Shown: in pieces, positions 7,473-17,317 of the stretch | Numbering within the stretch: the stretch's first letter is position 1 | How the letters are laid out: each line of letters starts with the position of its first letter | DNA from: RBG-16-34-14 sp963727535 | GTDB lineage: Bacteria; Bacteroidota; Ignavibacteria; Ignavibacteriales; Ignavibacteriaceae | DNA: 64,000 nt | Assembly (NCBI GenBank): GCA_963727535.1 | Contig: CAVSGR010000008.1 | Location: 62,001 to 126,000 of the forward strand | Direction: 5' to 3' | Translations under genes and position numbers: made by a program | Notes under the pieces: model-generated | What the model saw: the letters and a program-made list of their open reading frames with translations, nothing else | Database searches by the model: none | Told to the model about the DNA's origin: nothing

Positions 7473-9187
7473 AAGGACAAAAACCCTTTTTGTCTGGCGC
7501 AGAAATATTTTTTGAATGCCTGAAACACGAAAAAGTAGAAGTTGTTTTCGGTTACCCGGGCGGAGCTGTTCTTAAGCTGTATGAAAGACTATATGATGTG
7601 GATTTTCTGAAGCACATTCTCGTTCGTCATGAACAGGGTGCAACACATATGGCTGAAGGTTATGCAAAGGCTACCGGCAAAACAGGTGTTGTGCTTGTAA
7701 CATCCGGTCCGGGTGCTACAAATACTGTTACAGGTATCGCCGATGCATATATGGACTCGGTACCAATTGTTGTTTTCACAGGTCAGGTACCAACTCATAT
7801 GATTGGAAATGATGCCTTCCAGGAGGCAGATATCGTTGGAATTACAAGACCAATTACCAAACATAACTTTCTTGTAAGAGATGTACATGAGTTAGCAACA
7901 ATAATAAAGAAAGCATTTTTTATTGCAAATACCGGAAGACCGGGACCTGTTCTTGTCGATCTTCCAAAAGATGTTATTAATTCTCTTTGTGAATTTGAGT
8001 ATCCTGATAAAATTGAATTACGTGGCTACAAACCAACTGTTTTAGGACATCAGAATCAAATTAAAAAAGCTGCCGATATAATAAAGAATGCCAAACGTCT
8101 TTTATTTTATGTTGGAGGTGGAGTTATAATGTCCGGCGGCAACCGTGAGTTAACTCTTTTAGCAAAAGAAAATAATATTCCGATTACAATGACACTTCAG
8201 GGGCTTGGTGCTTTCCCGATGACTGAGCCACAATCACTTGGAATGCTTGGAATGCACGGAACTTACTGGGCAAACCAGGCAGTAAACAATTGTGATGTTC
8301 TCGTTTCCCTGGGTGCAAGGTTTGATGACAGGGTTACGGGTAAAATTGAAGCATTTGCGCCCAGTGCTTATAAAATTCATGTTGATATTGACCCAACATG
8401 TATTGATAAGAATGTAGTCGTTGATCTTCCTATTGTAGGAGATGTAAAACATGTTATGGCAGAACTTGCAGCAGAAATAACTTCTCCACCGGATCTAGAT
8501 GATTGGTGGACACAAATAGAAAAATGGAAAGAAGAATGTCCATTGACTTTTGAACACAATGACGGTAAACTTAGGACACAATATGTGCTTGATCGCCTTA
8601 ACGAGTTTACAAAAGGCGAAGCTGTTATTGTAACTGACGTTGGTCAGCATCAAATGTGGACAGCACAATTTTATAAATTTAATCATCCACGCTCTCATAT
8701 TACCAGCGGAGGCTTGGGAACAATGGGCTTCTCTGTTCCTGCGGCAATTGGAGCAGCTTTTGGAATTAAGGATAGACCTATAATTTCAATAAGCGGAGAT
8801 GGCGGCTTCCAGATGAACATGCAGGAATTAATAACTGCCGTTTATAATAAGCTTCCTATAAAATTCATTATTATCAATAATAGTTTTCTCGGAATGGTAA
8901 GACAATGGCAGGAACTATTCCATGCAGAAAAATACAGTTTCACAGACCTCGGAGATAGTAATCCTGATTTCCGTAAACTCGGTGAAGCGTTCGGATTAAA
9001 ATCATTTTCTACGACAAAACCTGAAGATGTCGATCCAATTTTTGAAGAAGCTTTTTCAATAAATGATGGACCTGTTTTAATTGAATTCAAAGTTGAAAAA
9101 GAAGATATGGTATTCCCTATCATTCCATCGGGTGCAACCTTAAAAGAGATGATGACTAAACGTCTCGATCCAAAGGAGATGACTTAA
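7469..9187 (+). CDS. ilvB: Acetolactate synthase, large (catalytic) subunit
   Basis: Thiamine-diphosphate enzyme condensing two pyruvates, or pyruvate and 2-oxobutyrate, in the first step of Val/Leu and Ile synthesis. Full 572 residues. The N-terminal domain has the catalytic glutamate in RHEQGATHMAEGYA, the central domain the FAD-binding region, and the C-terminal domain the ThDP/Mg motif GDGGFQMN ending in NNS. Intact, and coupled to ilvD by an ATGA overlap and to ilvH by a 2-bp gap. Confidence 0.97.
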   Translation: MKGQKPFLSGAEIFFECLKHEKVEVVFGYPGGAVLKLYERLYDVDFLKHILVRHEQGATHMAEGYAKATGKTGVVLVTSGPGATNTVTGIADAYMDSVPIVVFTGQVPTHMIGNDAFQEADIVGITRPITKHNFLVRDVHELATIIKKAFFIANTGRPGPVLVDLPKDVINSLCEFEYPDKIELRGYKPTVLGHQNQIKKAADIIKNAKRLLFYVGGGVIMSGGNRELTLLAKENNIPITMTLQGLGAFPMTEPQSLGMLGMHGTYWANQAVNNCDVLVSLGARFDDRVTGKIEAFAPSAYKIHVDIDPTCIDKNVVVDLPIVGDVKHVMAELAAEITSPPDLDDWWTQIEKWKEECPLTFEHNDGKLRTQYVLDRLNEFTKGEAVIVTDVGQHQMWTAQFYKFNHPRSHITSGGLGTMGFSVPAAIGAAFGIKDRPIISISGDGGFQMNMQELITAVYNKLPIKFIIINNSFLGMVRQWQELFHAEKYSFTDLGDSNPDFRKLGEAFGLKSFSTTKPEDVDPIFEEAFSINDGPVLIEFKVEKEDMVFPIIPSGATLKEMMTKRLDPKEMT

Positions 9188-9189
9188 AA

Positions 9190-9714
9190 ATGAAACACAC
9201 AATTTCTGTTCTTGTAGAAAACCAGTTCGGAACATTTAACCGCGTTGTTACAATGTTCAGCGGTAAAGGTTTTAATGTTAACAGCCTTTCCATTGGTGAA
9301 ACCGAAATTCCTGAAATTTCGAGAATGACAATTGTAACTGAAGGTGAAGAAAAAATAATTGAACAAGTTGTTAAACAGTTAAACAGGCTTATCGACACAA
9401 TTAAAGTTGTTGATCTTACAGCACAGCCAAGAGTCGAAAGAGAATTGGCTTTAATTACTGTTTATTACCAAAAAGGTAACAGGGCAGATATTATTGGTGT
9501 CAGCGAAATCTTTCGCGGCAATGTTGTGGACATAAATAACAAAACTATAACTTTGGAAGTTACAGGACCACCCGACAAAATTGATGCTGTGATTAATGTT
9601 CTTGATGCATATGGAATTAAAGAAATGGCTCGCAGTGGAACTGTCGCTCTAAAAAGAGGCGAGCAAACTAAAGGTGACAAAAAAGAATCAGTAAAAAATA
9701 ATATACAGGTATAA
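9190..9714 (+). CDS. ilvH: Acetolactate synthase, small (regulatory) subunit
   Basis: 174 residues. An N-terminal ACT domain (HTISVLVENQFGTFNRVV, with GFNVNSLSIGETE) is followed by the C-terminal small-subunit domain. It binds valine and stimulates and feedback-controls IlvB. ilvH is preferred over ilvN because of the full-length C-terminal domain. Placed between ilvB and ilvC with 2-bp gaps on both sides. Confidence 0.95.
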   Translation: MKHTISVLVENQFGTFNRVVTMFSGKGFNVNSLSIGETEIPEISRMTIVTEGEEKIIEQVVKQLNRLIDTIKVVDLTAQPRVERELALITVYYQKGNRADIIGVSEIFRGNVVDINNKTITLEVTGPPDKIDAVINVLDAYGIKEMARSGTVALKRGEQTKGDKKESVKNNIQV

Positions 9715-9716
9715 AA

Positions 9717-10745
9717 ATGTCGAATGAAATGAAAGTTTATTATGATAATGATGCTTCCTTAAGTTTATTGGAAGATAAAAAAATTGCAGTTCTTGGTTTT
9801 GGAAGCCAGGGACATGCTCATTCATTAAATCTTAAAGACAGCGGATTAAATGTTTGTGTCGGTTTAAGAAAGGATAGTGCAAGATGGAATTTAGCTGCCA
9901 AAGCCGGACTCGAAGTTAAAACTGTGAGTGAAGCTGTTCAATGGGGAGACGTTGTGATGATTCTTCTTCCCGACCAGGTTCAGAAAGAAGTTTATGATAA
10001 AGAAATTGGTCCTTACCTAAAAGCCGGGGTAACACTCGCATTTGGTCACGGTTTTAATATTCATTATAAACAAATTGTTCCTCCCGCTAATGTTAATGTT
10101 ATGATGATTGCTCCCAAAAGCCCGGGACATCTTGTTAGAAGAACTTATCTTGAAGGCGGCGGTGTTCCCTGCTTAATTGCAGTTCACCAGGATCCTTCGG
10201 GAAAGACAAAAGATGTTGCGCTTGCATGGGCAAAAGGAATCGGAGGAACCAAAGCCGGTGTTATCGAAACTAATTTTAAAAATGAAACTGAAACTGATCT
10301 TTTTGGAGAACAGGCTGTTCTTTGCGGTGGTTCTGCAGAATTAATTAAAGCTGGTTTTGAAACTCTGGTTAACGGAGGTTATCCTCCTGAGCTTGCTTAC
10401 TTTGAATGTATGCATGAAATGAAACTTATTGTCGATCTCTATTATGAAGGTGGTATTACGAGAATGAATTATTCTGTAAGTGATACTGCAGAATACGGTG
10501 GAATGACAAGAGGCAGCAAAGTTATTAATGATGAATCGAGAAAAGCTATGAAACAAATTTTAGCTGATGTTCAATCAGGAAAATTTGCTGAAGAATGGCT
10601 TGAAGAATATCACAGTGGAGAGAAAGAAATGCAAAAGCTGAGAGAAGAAAACAAAAATCATCCTATTGAAATAGTTGGTGCAAAATTAAGAAGCATGATG
10701 AGCTGGATTTTCAAAAAGGATAAAAAAGAAGAGGTCGGTGTATGA
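9717..10745 (+). CDS. ilvC: Ketol-acid reductoisomerase
   Basis: NADPH- and Mg-dependent isomeroreduction of acetolactate and acetohydroxybutyrate. 342 residues, the short class I form. It has the Rossmann motif GFGSQGHAHSLNLKDSG, the loop GLRKDSARWNLA with basic and Ser residues typical of NADPH preference, and the knotted C-terminal domain with acidic Mg ligands (NETETDLFGEQAVLCGG, FECMHEMKLIVDL). It overlaps leuB by 4 bp. Confidence 0.97.
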   Translation: MSNEMKVYYDNDASLSLLEDKKIAVLGFGSQGHAHSLNLKDSGLNVCVGLRKDSARWNLAAKAGLEVKTVSEAVQWGDVVMILLPDQVQKEVYDKEIGPYLKAGVTLAFGHGFNIHYKQIVPPANVNVMMIAPKSPGHLVRRTYLEGGGVPCLIAVHQDPSGKTKDVALAWAKGIGGTKAGVIETNFKNETETDLFGEQAVLCGGSAELIKAGFETLVNGGYPPELAYFECMHEMKLIVDLYYEGGITRMNYSVSDTAEYGGMTRGSKVINDESRKAMKQILADVQSGKFAEEWLEEYHSGEKEMQKLREENKNHPIEIVGAKLRSMMSWIFKKDKKEEVGV

Positions 10746-11839
10746 GCTTCAAAATAGCTCTTCTGCCCGGCGATGGTATCGGACCTGAAGTTGTTGCAGC
10801 GGCGGTTGATGTTTTAAAATATGCCGGCGAAAAATTTAAAGTCGATTTCGAATTAAAAGAATATCTCGTCGGCGGATGTTCTTATGATAAACACGGTACT
10901 CCGTTAACAGATGAAGTTCTCCAGGCTTGTTATGATTCTGATGCCGTTCTTCTCGGTGCAGTTGGCGGAACCAAATGGGATTCCCTTCAAAGTAATTTGA
11001 AACCGGAAGCAGCTTTACTTAAGCTTCGTAAATCTCTTGGATTGTTTATTAATATTCGTCCGGCAAAAGTTTATAAAGCTTTACTTAATTCTTCTTCTTT
11101 AAAAGCTGATGTTCTCAAAGGAACCGATCTTTTAATCTTAAGAGAATTAACGGGAGATGTTTACTTTGGCGAGCCTCGCGGTATCGATGATGAAAAAGGT
11201 TTTAATACAATGATCTATACTAAGAACGAAGTCGAGAGAATTGCACGTTATGCTTTCGAAGTCGCATCAAAAAGAAAAAAGAAACTTCATTCTGTTGATA
11301 AAGCAAATGTTCTCGAAACTTCACAGTTCTGGAGAAAAATAGTAAATAATATCAGTAAAGGTTATCCAGATGTTTCTCTTGAACATATGTATGTTGATAA
11401 TGCAGCTATGCAATTGGTAAGAGATCCAAAACAATTCGATGTTGTTTTAACACAAAATATGTTTGGCGATATTCTTAGTGATATTGCAGGAATGATAACC
11501 GGCAGCCTCGGTATGCTTCCTTCTGCAAGCCTCGGAAGTGAATATGCACTTTATGAACCTGTACATGGAAGTGCACCTGATATTGCAGGACAAAATAAAG
11601 CTAATCCTCTTGCTACAATTTCTTCAGTTGCATTAATGTTTTTTCATTCTTTCCAGATGAACAAAGCAGCAGAATTAATAGAAGAATCAGTTTCAAGAAC
11701 TCTCGATGCCGGATACAGAACAAAAGACATTTCTCAGCCCGGTGATCAAATAGTTTCAACAACGAAAATGAAAGATCTTGTAATCGATAATTTCAATACA
11801 ATTTATGACGAACAGGCACTTGGTGTCTTTACACTTTAA
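10742..11839 (+). CDS. leuB: 3-isopropylmalate dehydrogenase
   Basis: NAD-dependent oxidative decarboxylation in leucine synthesis; in this operon probably also of 3-methylmalate in the citramalate route to isoleucine. 365 residues with LLPGDGIGPEV, the substrate loop RELTGDVYFGEPRGI, the metal-binding region NMFGDILSD and the NAD motif EPVHGSAPDIAGQNKANP. Intact. About 115 bp with two hairpin repeats separate it from leuA. Confidence 0.96.
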   Translation: MSFKIALLPGDGIGPEVVAAAVDVLKYAGEKFKVDFELKEYLVGGCSYDKHGTPLTDEVLQACYDSDAVLLGAVGGTKWDSLQSNLKPEAALLKLRKSLGLFINIRPAKVYKALLNSSSLKADVLKGTDLLILRELTGDVYFGEPRGIDDEKGFNTMIYTKNEVERIARYAFEVASKRKKKLHSVDKANVLETSQFWRKIVNNISKGYPDVSLEHMYVDNAAMQLVRDPKQFDVVLTQNMFGDILSDIAGMITGSLGMLPSASLGSEYALYEPVHGSAPDIAGQNKANPLATISSVALMFFHSFQMNKAAELIEESVSRTLDAGYRTKDISQPGDQIVSTTKMKDLVIDNFNTIYDEQALGVFTL

Positions 11840-11849
11840 AAATAAGATT

Positions 11850-11914
11850 GTCATCCTTCGACTCAGCTCAGGATGACAGAAGTTGGTGTCACACTGAGCG
11901 AAGTCGAAGTGTGA
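11850..11914. repeat. Two back-to-back hairpin repeats between leuB and leuA
   Basis: GTCATCC (11850-11856) pairs with GGATGAC (11871-11877) around TTCGACTCAGCTCA. TCACACT (11889-11895) pairs with AGTGTGA (11908-11914) around GAGCGAAGTCGA. The TTCGACT-GCTCA core is a widespread intergenic repeat type in the Bacteroidota group. Could attenuate or punctuate the transcript between leuB and leuA. Confidence 0.6.
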
Positions 11915-11955
11915 TTTCATTTGTAAATAATTATCAATAACATTTAAGCATTAAA

Positions 11956-13554
11956 ATGGACAACAAAAAAGTAACAATATTCGACACAACCTTAAGAGAC
12001 GGAGAACAATCTCCAGGCGCATCTTTAAATGTTTTAGAAAAGATAGAAATAGCAAAGCAGTTACAAAGACTAAATGTTGATATAATTGAAGCAGGTTTTC
12101 CAATCTCCTCCCCTTCACAGTTTGATGCTGTTAAAGCAATTTCCTCCGAAGTAAGCTGTGTAGTTGCAGGACTTGCACGGGCTAAAGAACAGGATATCCT
12201 CTCAGCATACAATGCACTAAAAGATGCCGAGAAATTCAGAATACATACTTTTATTGGTACATCCGATATTCACATACTCGGAAAATTCTCTAATGAATCT
12301 TACGGAAGATCATTATCTGAAAAAAGAGAAATTGTTTTTAAAATGACAAAGGATGCTGTATCCTTAGCAAGAACATTGACTGATGATGTTGAATTCTCAA
12401 CTGAAGATGCAGGAAGAACCGATATAAATTATTTGTGTGATGTTATTGAAGCTGCCATTGAGGCAGGTGCAACTACTATCAATGTTCCGGATACGACGGG
12501 TTATACTTTTCCTGAAGAATACGGAAAGATATTCAAACACATTAAACAAACTGTTAAGAATATTGATAAAGTTATTCTCAGTGTTCATTGCCACAACGAT
12601 CTTGGGCTTGCAGTTGCAAATTCTTTGAGCGGTGTTATAAATGGTGCGAGACAGGTTGAATGTACTGTAAATGGAATTGGTGAAAGAGCCGGAAATGCTT
12701 CTCTTGAAGAAATTGTAATGGCTCTTAAAGTAAGAAAAGATTTACATGATCTTTATACCGACATTAAAACCGAAGAAATTTATAATACAAGTAAGATGGT
12801 TTCTTCTTTCACCGGATTGATAGTTCAACCGAATAAAGCAATTGTTGGAGATAATGCTTTTGCTCACGAAGCGGGAATTCACCAGGATGGAATGTTGAAA
12901 GACAGGAACACTTATGAAATTATGTCTCCGCAAACAGTTGGTTTTCCAAAGACGAAAATTGTACTCGGAAAACATTCCGGCAAGCATGGTTTAAAAGCAA
13001 GGTTGTTTGAAATAGGTTATAAACTCAGTGAAGCCGAACTGAATGAAGTTTATGAAAAATTTACAGCATTAGCAGACAAGAAGAAGGAAATATTTGATGA
13101 TGACCTGCGCTTTTTAATGGGCGATAGTTTTGCAGGCATCAGCAGCAATCATTATGAGCTTGATTATATCCATGTAACTATGGGAACAAAGCATCTTCCA
13201 ACTGCAACAGTAAAGCTCAAAAAAGCTGATAAAGTTTTCCAGGAATCTGCAACAGGAGATGGTGCTGTAGATGCATGCTTCAAAGCAATAGAGCGGGCTT
13301 TAGCCACAAAACTTAATCTCGAATCTTACCAGGTTAGATCGATTACTTCTGGCAGACAGGCTCTTGGAGAAGTTATTGTTCGTATCAGGGAAGATGAAAA
13401 ATATTTTTCCGGCAGAGGAATCTCTACAGACATTATTGAAGCAAGTGCGAAGGCTTATATAAATGTTGTTAACGTTTATCAAACTTATTTAAAAACGAAA
13501 GAGGAAGATATGATGAACCAGTCTTCTCTTTCAGATATTTCACAAGCGATATAA
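11956..13554 (+). CDS. leuA: 2-isopropylmalate synthase
   Basis: Condenses acetyl-CoA with 2-oxoisovalerate, the committed step to leucine. 532 residues: DRE-TIM metallolyase barrel with TLRDGEQSPGASL at the N-terminus, VHCHNDLGLAVANSL and GERAGNASLEE signatures, and HEAGIHQDGML in the linker. The C-terminal LeuA regulatory domain (about residues 395-515), with SxxGDGxVDA-like ATGDGAVDACFKA, binds leucine in the family. The C-terminus is a little longer than usual. leuC follows after 9 bp. Confidence 0.95.
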   Translation: MDNKKVTIFDTTLRDGEQSPGASLNVLEKIEIAKQLQRLNVDIIEAGFPISSPSQFDAVKAISSEVSCVVAGLARAKEQDILSAYNALKDAEKFRIHTFIGTSDIHILGKFSNESYGRSLSEKREIVFKMTKDAVSLARTLTDDVEFSTEDAGRTDINYLCDVIEAAIEAGATTINVPDTTGYTFPEEYGKIFKHIKQTVKNIDKVILSVHCHNDLGLAVANSLSGVINGARQVECTVNGIGERAGNASLEEIVMALKVRKDLHDLYTDIKTEEIYNTSKMVSSFTGLIVQPNKAIVGDNAFAHEAGIHQDGMLKDRNTYEIMSPQTVGFPKTKIVLGKHSGKHGLKARLFEIGYKLSEAELNEVYEKFTALADKKKEIFDDDLRFLMGDSFAGISSNHYELDYIHVTMGTKHLPTATVKLKKADKVFQESATGDGAVDACFKAIERALATKLNLESYQVRSITSGRQALGEVIVRIREDEKYFSGRGISTDIIEASAKAYINVVNVYQTYLKTKEEDMMNQSSLSDISQAI

Positions 13555-13563
13555 GGAATCACG

Positions 13564-14859
13564 ATGGGAATGACCATAACTGAAAAAATTTTAGCTAAAG
13601 CATCCGGGAAAAATGCCGTTGTGCCAGGAGAAAATCTATGGCTTAATGTTGATGTTCTGATGACACACGATGTTTGCGGACCACCGACAATCGGCATCTG
13701 GAAAAAAGAATTTGGTGATAAAGCAAAAATCTGGGATAAGAAAAAGTTAGTGATATTTCCTGATCACTACATCTTTACAAAAAATCCTCACGCAAACAGA
13801 AATGTTGAATTACTCAGATCTTTTGCAAAAGAATATGATATTCCCAACTACTACGATGTTGGAAGCGATAGATACAAAGGTGTTTGCCATATAGCCCTTG
13901 CTGAAGAAGGTTATGATATTCCCGGAACAGTTTTATTCGGAACCGATTCTCATACTTGCACTTCCGGTGCATTTGGTATGTTCTCTACAGGAGTCGGAAA
14001 TACTGATGCTGCATTTATTCTTGGTACAGGAAAAATCTGGGAAAAAGTTCCAGAGTCTCTTCTCTTTACTTTTGATGGAGAACTGCCAAAATATATTACT
14101 GCAAAAGATCTTATTCTTAGAGTTCTTGGCGATATCACCACAAACGGCGGAACTTACAGAGCTTTGGAATTTAACGGCGATGGAGTTTTCTCTTTATCAA
14201 TAGATGAGAGAATGACTTTAACAAACATGGCAATTGAAGCTGGTGCAATGAATGGAATTATCGAAGCTGATGAAGCTGTTGAAAAATATGTTAAAGAAAG
14301 ATCAGACAAAAGTTACGAGATTTATAAAAGTGATGGTAATGCAAATTACAAAGCAAAGTACAAATACAATGTAAGTGAATTTGTTCCACTTGTTGCAAAA
14401 CCACATAGTCCTGATAATATAGATACAGTAGAAAATGTTAAAGGAAGAAAACTTACCAAATGTTATATAGGTTCATGTACCGGCGGAAAACTGAGCGATT
14501 TTGTTTCTGCTGCAAAATTCTTGTTTGGAAACGAAGTAAAAGTTCCGACTTTTATTGTTCCTGCAAGCACTGCGGTTGCAGAACAGCTTGAGGTTGAAAC
14601 AATTTCTGGTGTAACATTAAAAAATATTTTTGAAAATTCAGGTTGTGTAGTTGCGCAATCTTCCTGTGCAGCTTGTCTTGGCGGACCAATGGATACAGTT
14701 GGAAGAGCAACGGATGGTGAGGTAGTAATTTCAACAACTAACAGAAATTTCCCCGGAAGAATGGGAAGCAAAAAATCTGAGGTATACCTTGCTTCTCCAT
14801 TAACTGTTGCGGCTTCTGCTTTAACAGGAGAAATAACTGATCCAAGAGATTATATTTAG
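13564..14859 (+). CDS. leuC: 3-isopropylmalate dehydratase, large subunit
   Basis: Aconitase-family 4Fe-4S subunit isomerising 2- to 3-isopropylmalate, and with CimA probably citramalate to methylmalate. 431 residues, the shorter LeuC/HacA-type form also found in archaea and thermophiles rather than the about 466-residue enterobacterial form. Signatures: FGTDSHTCTSGAFGMFSTGVG and the cluster cysteines in CYIGSCTGGKLSDF and SSCAACLGG. Intact; leuD follows after 11 bp. Confidence 0.95.
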   Translation: MGMTITEKILAKASGKNAVVPGENLWLNVDVLMTHDVCGPPTIGIWKKEFGDKAKIWDKKKLVIFPDHYIFTKNPHANRNVELLRSFAKEYDIPNYYDVGSDRYKGVCHIALAEEGYDIPGTVLFGTDSHTCTSGAFGMFSTGVGNTDAAFILGTGKIWEKVPESLLFTFDGELPKYITAKDLILRVLGDITTNGGTYRALEFNGDGVFSLSIDERMTLTNMAIEAGAMNGIIEADEAVEKYVKERSDKSYEIYKSDGNANYKAKYKYNVSEFVPLVAKPHSPDNIDTVENVKGRKLTKCYIGSCTGGKLSDFVSAAKFLFGNEVKVPTFIVPASTAVAEQLEVETISGVTLKNIFENSGCVVAQSSCAACLGGPMDTVGRATDGEVVISTTNRNFPGRMGSKKSEVYLASPLTVAASALTGEITDPRDYI

Positions 14860-14870
14860 GAAAATCAATT

Positions 14871-15431
14871 ATGGAAAAAACAATAAAAGGAAAAGCATTT
14901 GTTCTCGGGGATAATATTGATACTGATCAGATCATTCCTGCAGAACATCTTGTTTATAGTATGAATGATCCGAAAGAAGCGCAGCTTTACGGAAGATACG
15001 CTTTATCAGGTGTTCCACCTAGAGAAGCCGGACTTCCAAATGGAAATATTCCATTTATCAATGGTGAAGCAGTAATTTCTGATTATTCAATAATAATCGG
15101 AGGTTCAAACTTTGGGTGCGGTTCTTCACGTGAACACGCTCCTTATGCTTTGATGAAAGCCGGTGTTAAAATTGTTATTGCTGAATCTTATGCAAGAATC
15201 TATTACAGGAACAGCGTCGATGGCGGTTTTGTGATTCCTTATGAAGCAAAAGAAAAATTAAATGACGTTATTTCAACCAACGATGAACTCGAGATCAAGC
15301 TTGATGAAAACAAGCTGATTAATCACACGACAAAAAAAGAATATTCGTTAAATCCCCTTGGAGACATTTTGCCAATCATTGAGGCAGGAAATCTTTTTGA
15401 GTATGCAAGAAAATCCGGAATGATCGCTTAA
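14871..15431 (+). CDS. leuD: 3-isopropylmalate dehydratase, small subunit
   Basis: Swivelling substrate-recognition subunit partner of LeuC. 186 residues with GDNIDTDQIIPAEHL near the N-terminus, the conserved GSNFGCGSSREHAPYAL, and YRNSVDGGFVIP in the middle, as in short LeuD proteins that pair with the HacA-type large subunit. Intact. Confidence 0.95.
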   Translation: MEKTIKGKAFVLGDNIDTDQIIPAEHLVYSMNDPKEAQLYGRYALSGVPPREAGLPNGNIPFINGEAVISDYSIIIGGSNFGCGSSREHAPYALMKAGVKIVIAESYARIYYRNSVDGGFVIPYEAKEKLNDVISTNDELEIKLDENKLINHTTKKEYSLNPLGDILPIIEAGNLFEYARKSGMIA

Positions 15432-15454
15432 ATAATTAAAAGAAGAAAATAATA

Positions 15455-17056
15455 ATGGAAAAGATTGAACTATTCGATACAACATTAAGAGACGGAACTC
15501 AGGGAGAAGCAATAAATCTTTCTGTGCAGGATAAACTTTTAATCGCTTCAAAGTTAGATGAATTTGGAGTTGATATTATAGAAGGCGGATGGCCGGGAAG
15601 TAATCCGCGTGATGAAGAATTCTTTGAAAAAGCAAAATCTTTAAAGTTAAAAAATGCACAATTATGTGCCTTCGGTTCCACTGCACGTTCTCTCGACAAT
15701 ATTGAAACGGATTTTAATCTGCAAGCTTTAATTAAAGCTGAAACCTCAACTATATCCATTTTTGGAAAAACCTGGAGACTTCATTCGGATTTAGGACTTG
15801 GGTTAACAGATGATGAAAATGAAGAACTGATTTTTAAATCAGTTAGTTTTCTAAAATCTCATGGAAAAAGAGTTATTTATGATGCTGAACATTTTTTCGA
15901 TGGATATAAAGATGATGCCGAATTTGCTCTAAGAATGTTGCAAGCAGCGGAAAAAGGCGGAGCCGATGTTCTAGTCCTATGCGATACAAACGGGGGTTCC
16001 CTTCCTGATGAAGTATTCAAAATAGTAACCGATCTGAAAAAAATATTTAACACAAAATTAGGAATTCATACTCACAACGATAGTGAACTTGCGGTCGCCA
16101 ATTCCTTGGCTGCAATAAATGCGGGGGCTGTACATGTTCAGGGAACAATAAATGGTGTTGGTGAAAGATGCGGGAATGCAAATCTATGTAGCATAATTCC
16201 AAATCTTATTATAAAATCGAAAAGAAGTTTTGTTCAGGATATTAATCTTGATAATCTCACTTCCCTTTCTAATTATGTTTATGAATTAATGAATCTTGTA
16301 CCTAACACAAGAGCTGCATTTGTCGGGAGATCAGCTTTCGCTCACAAAGGCGGAATACACGTTAGTGCAGTTCTTAAAAACAGTAAAATGTATGAACATA
16401 TTGAACCTGCGACCGTCGGGAATAAACAGAGAGTTCTGGTTTCTGATCTTTCAGGACAAAGCAATATAAAATATAAAGCAAAAGAATTAGGCGTCGATCT
16501 TTCTGATAATAAAGAGATAAGCAAAAAATTAGTCGATCATATTAAATTTCTTGAACATAGCGGATTCCAATACGATGGAGCAGAAGCATCATTTGAACTA
16601 CTGCTTCGTTCGGAAATAGGAGAATTCACACCTTTCTTTGAGGTTCAGGATTCAAAAGTAAATGTTGTTTATGATAACCATGGCAGATCATACTCCGAAG
16701 TTGTTCTAAAACTAACAGTAGATGGTGAACTGGAACACACTGCGTCCGATGGTGATGGTCCGGTTAACGCACTTGATAATGCACTGAGAAAAGCTTTAAC
16801 AAGATTCTATCCGGAAGTTGCTTCAATAAAACTTGTAGATTATAAAGTTCGTGTGCTTGATGGAAGCGACGGAACTGTTGCAAAAGTACGAGTTATGATT
16901 GAATCGAGCGATGGAACAGAAACATGGACAACAGTTGGTGTTTCTGAAAATATTATCGAAGCAAGTTTCCAGGCTCTGAGTGATAGCCTGAATTTCAAAC
17001 TATTTAAATACCACAAAACCGAGAGCAAAAAACAGGTAGAACAAAAAATTGCATAA
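15455..17056 (+). CDS. cimA: (R)-citramalate synthase
   Basis: Condenses acetyl-CoA and pyruvate to citramalate, giving 2-oxobutyrate for isoleucine without threonine deaminase. 533 residues. The start FDTTLRDGTQGEAINLS, the GGWPGSNPRDEEFF motif and the FGSTAR element distinguish CimA from LeuA. HNDSELAVANSL and GERCGNANL follow, and a C-terminal LeuA-type allosteric domain (about 400-520) is present. Its position directly after leuCD fits shared use of LeuBCD. An Aksa/homocitrate-type activity is less likely given the motif set. Confidence 0.92.
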   Translation: MEKIELFDTTLRDGTQGEAINLSVQDKLLIASKLDEFGVDIIEGGWPGSNPRDEEFFEKAKSLKLKNAQLCAFGSTARSLDNIETDFNLQALIKAETSTISIFGKTWRLHSDLGLGLTDDENEELIFKSVSFLKSHGKRVIYDAEHFFDGYKDDAEFALRMLQAAEKGGADVLVLCDTNGGSLPDEVFKIVTDLKKIFNTKLGIHTHNDSELAVANSLAAINAGAVHVQGTINGVGERCGNANLCSIIPNLIIKSKRSFVQDINLDNLTSLSNYVYELMNLVPNTRAAFVGRSAFAHKGGIHVSAVLKNSKMYEHIEPATVGNKQRVLVSDLSGQSNIKYKAKELGVDLSDNKEISKKLVDHIKFLEHSGFQYDGAEASFELLLRSEIGEFTPFFEVQDSKVNVVYDNHGRSYSEVVLKLTVDGELEHTASDGDGPVNALDNALRKALTRFYPEVASIKLVDYKVRVLDGSDGTVAKVRVMIESSDGTETWTTVGVSENIIEASFQALSDSLNFKLFKYHKTESKKQVEQKIA

Positions 17057-17317
17057 ATATTGATTTTATTTGTAATAATATTCAATTATTTTGCTTTTTT
17101 CTGAAAATATATACATTTATCTGTTGACAGAGACAATTCCAGAATTTACATTTACGTGTGAAATTAAACAATAAATTGACAATGAGTTATTCGAAATCAA
17201 ATATAGTTTCTGTGCTTTTACCTTCAATTTATCCAGTTGTCCGCCGTCCCCTATGAGGGGTACAAATACATTCTTTTAGTTTTTCCAAAAAATAAATTTT
17301 AATAAAAAAGGAGCAAA
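17057..17317 (+). promoter_or_regulatory. Intergenic region with probable argC promoter
   Basis: TTGACA at 17124-17129, 17 bp, then TACATT at 17147-17152 gives a good sigma70-type promoter, leaving a leader of about 155 bases. A second TTGACA lies near 17176 with no well-spaced -10. AT-rich imperfect palindromes between 17060 and 17125 could be ArgR sites, but I cannot identify a clear ARG box. A small CCCC-TATGA-GGGG hairpin is at 17248-17260. Confidence 0.5.
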
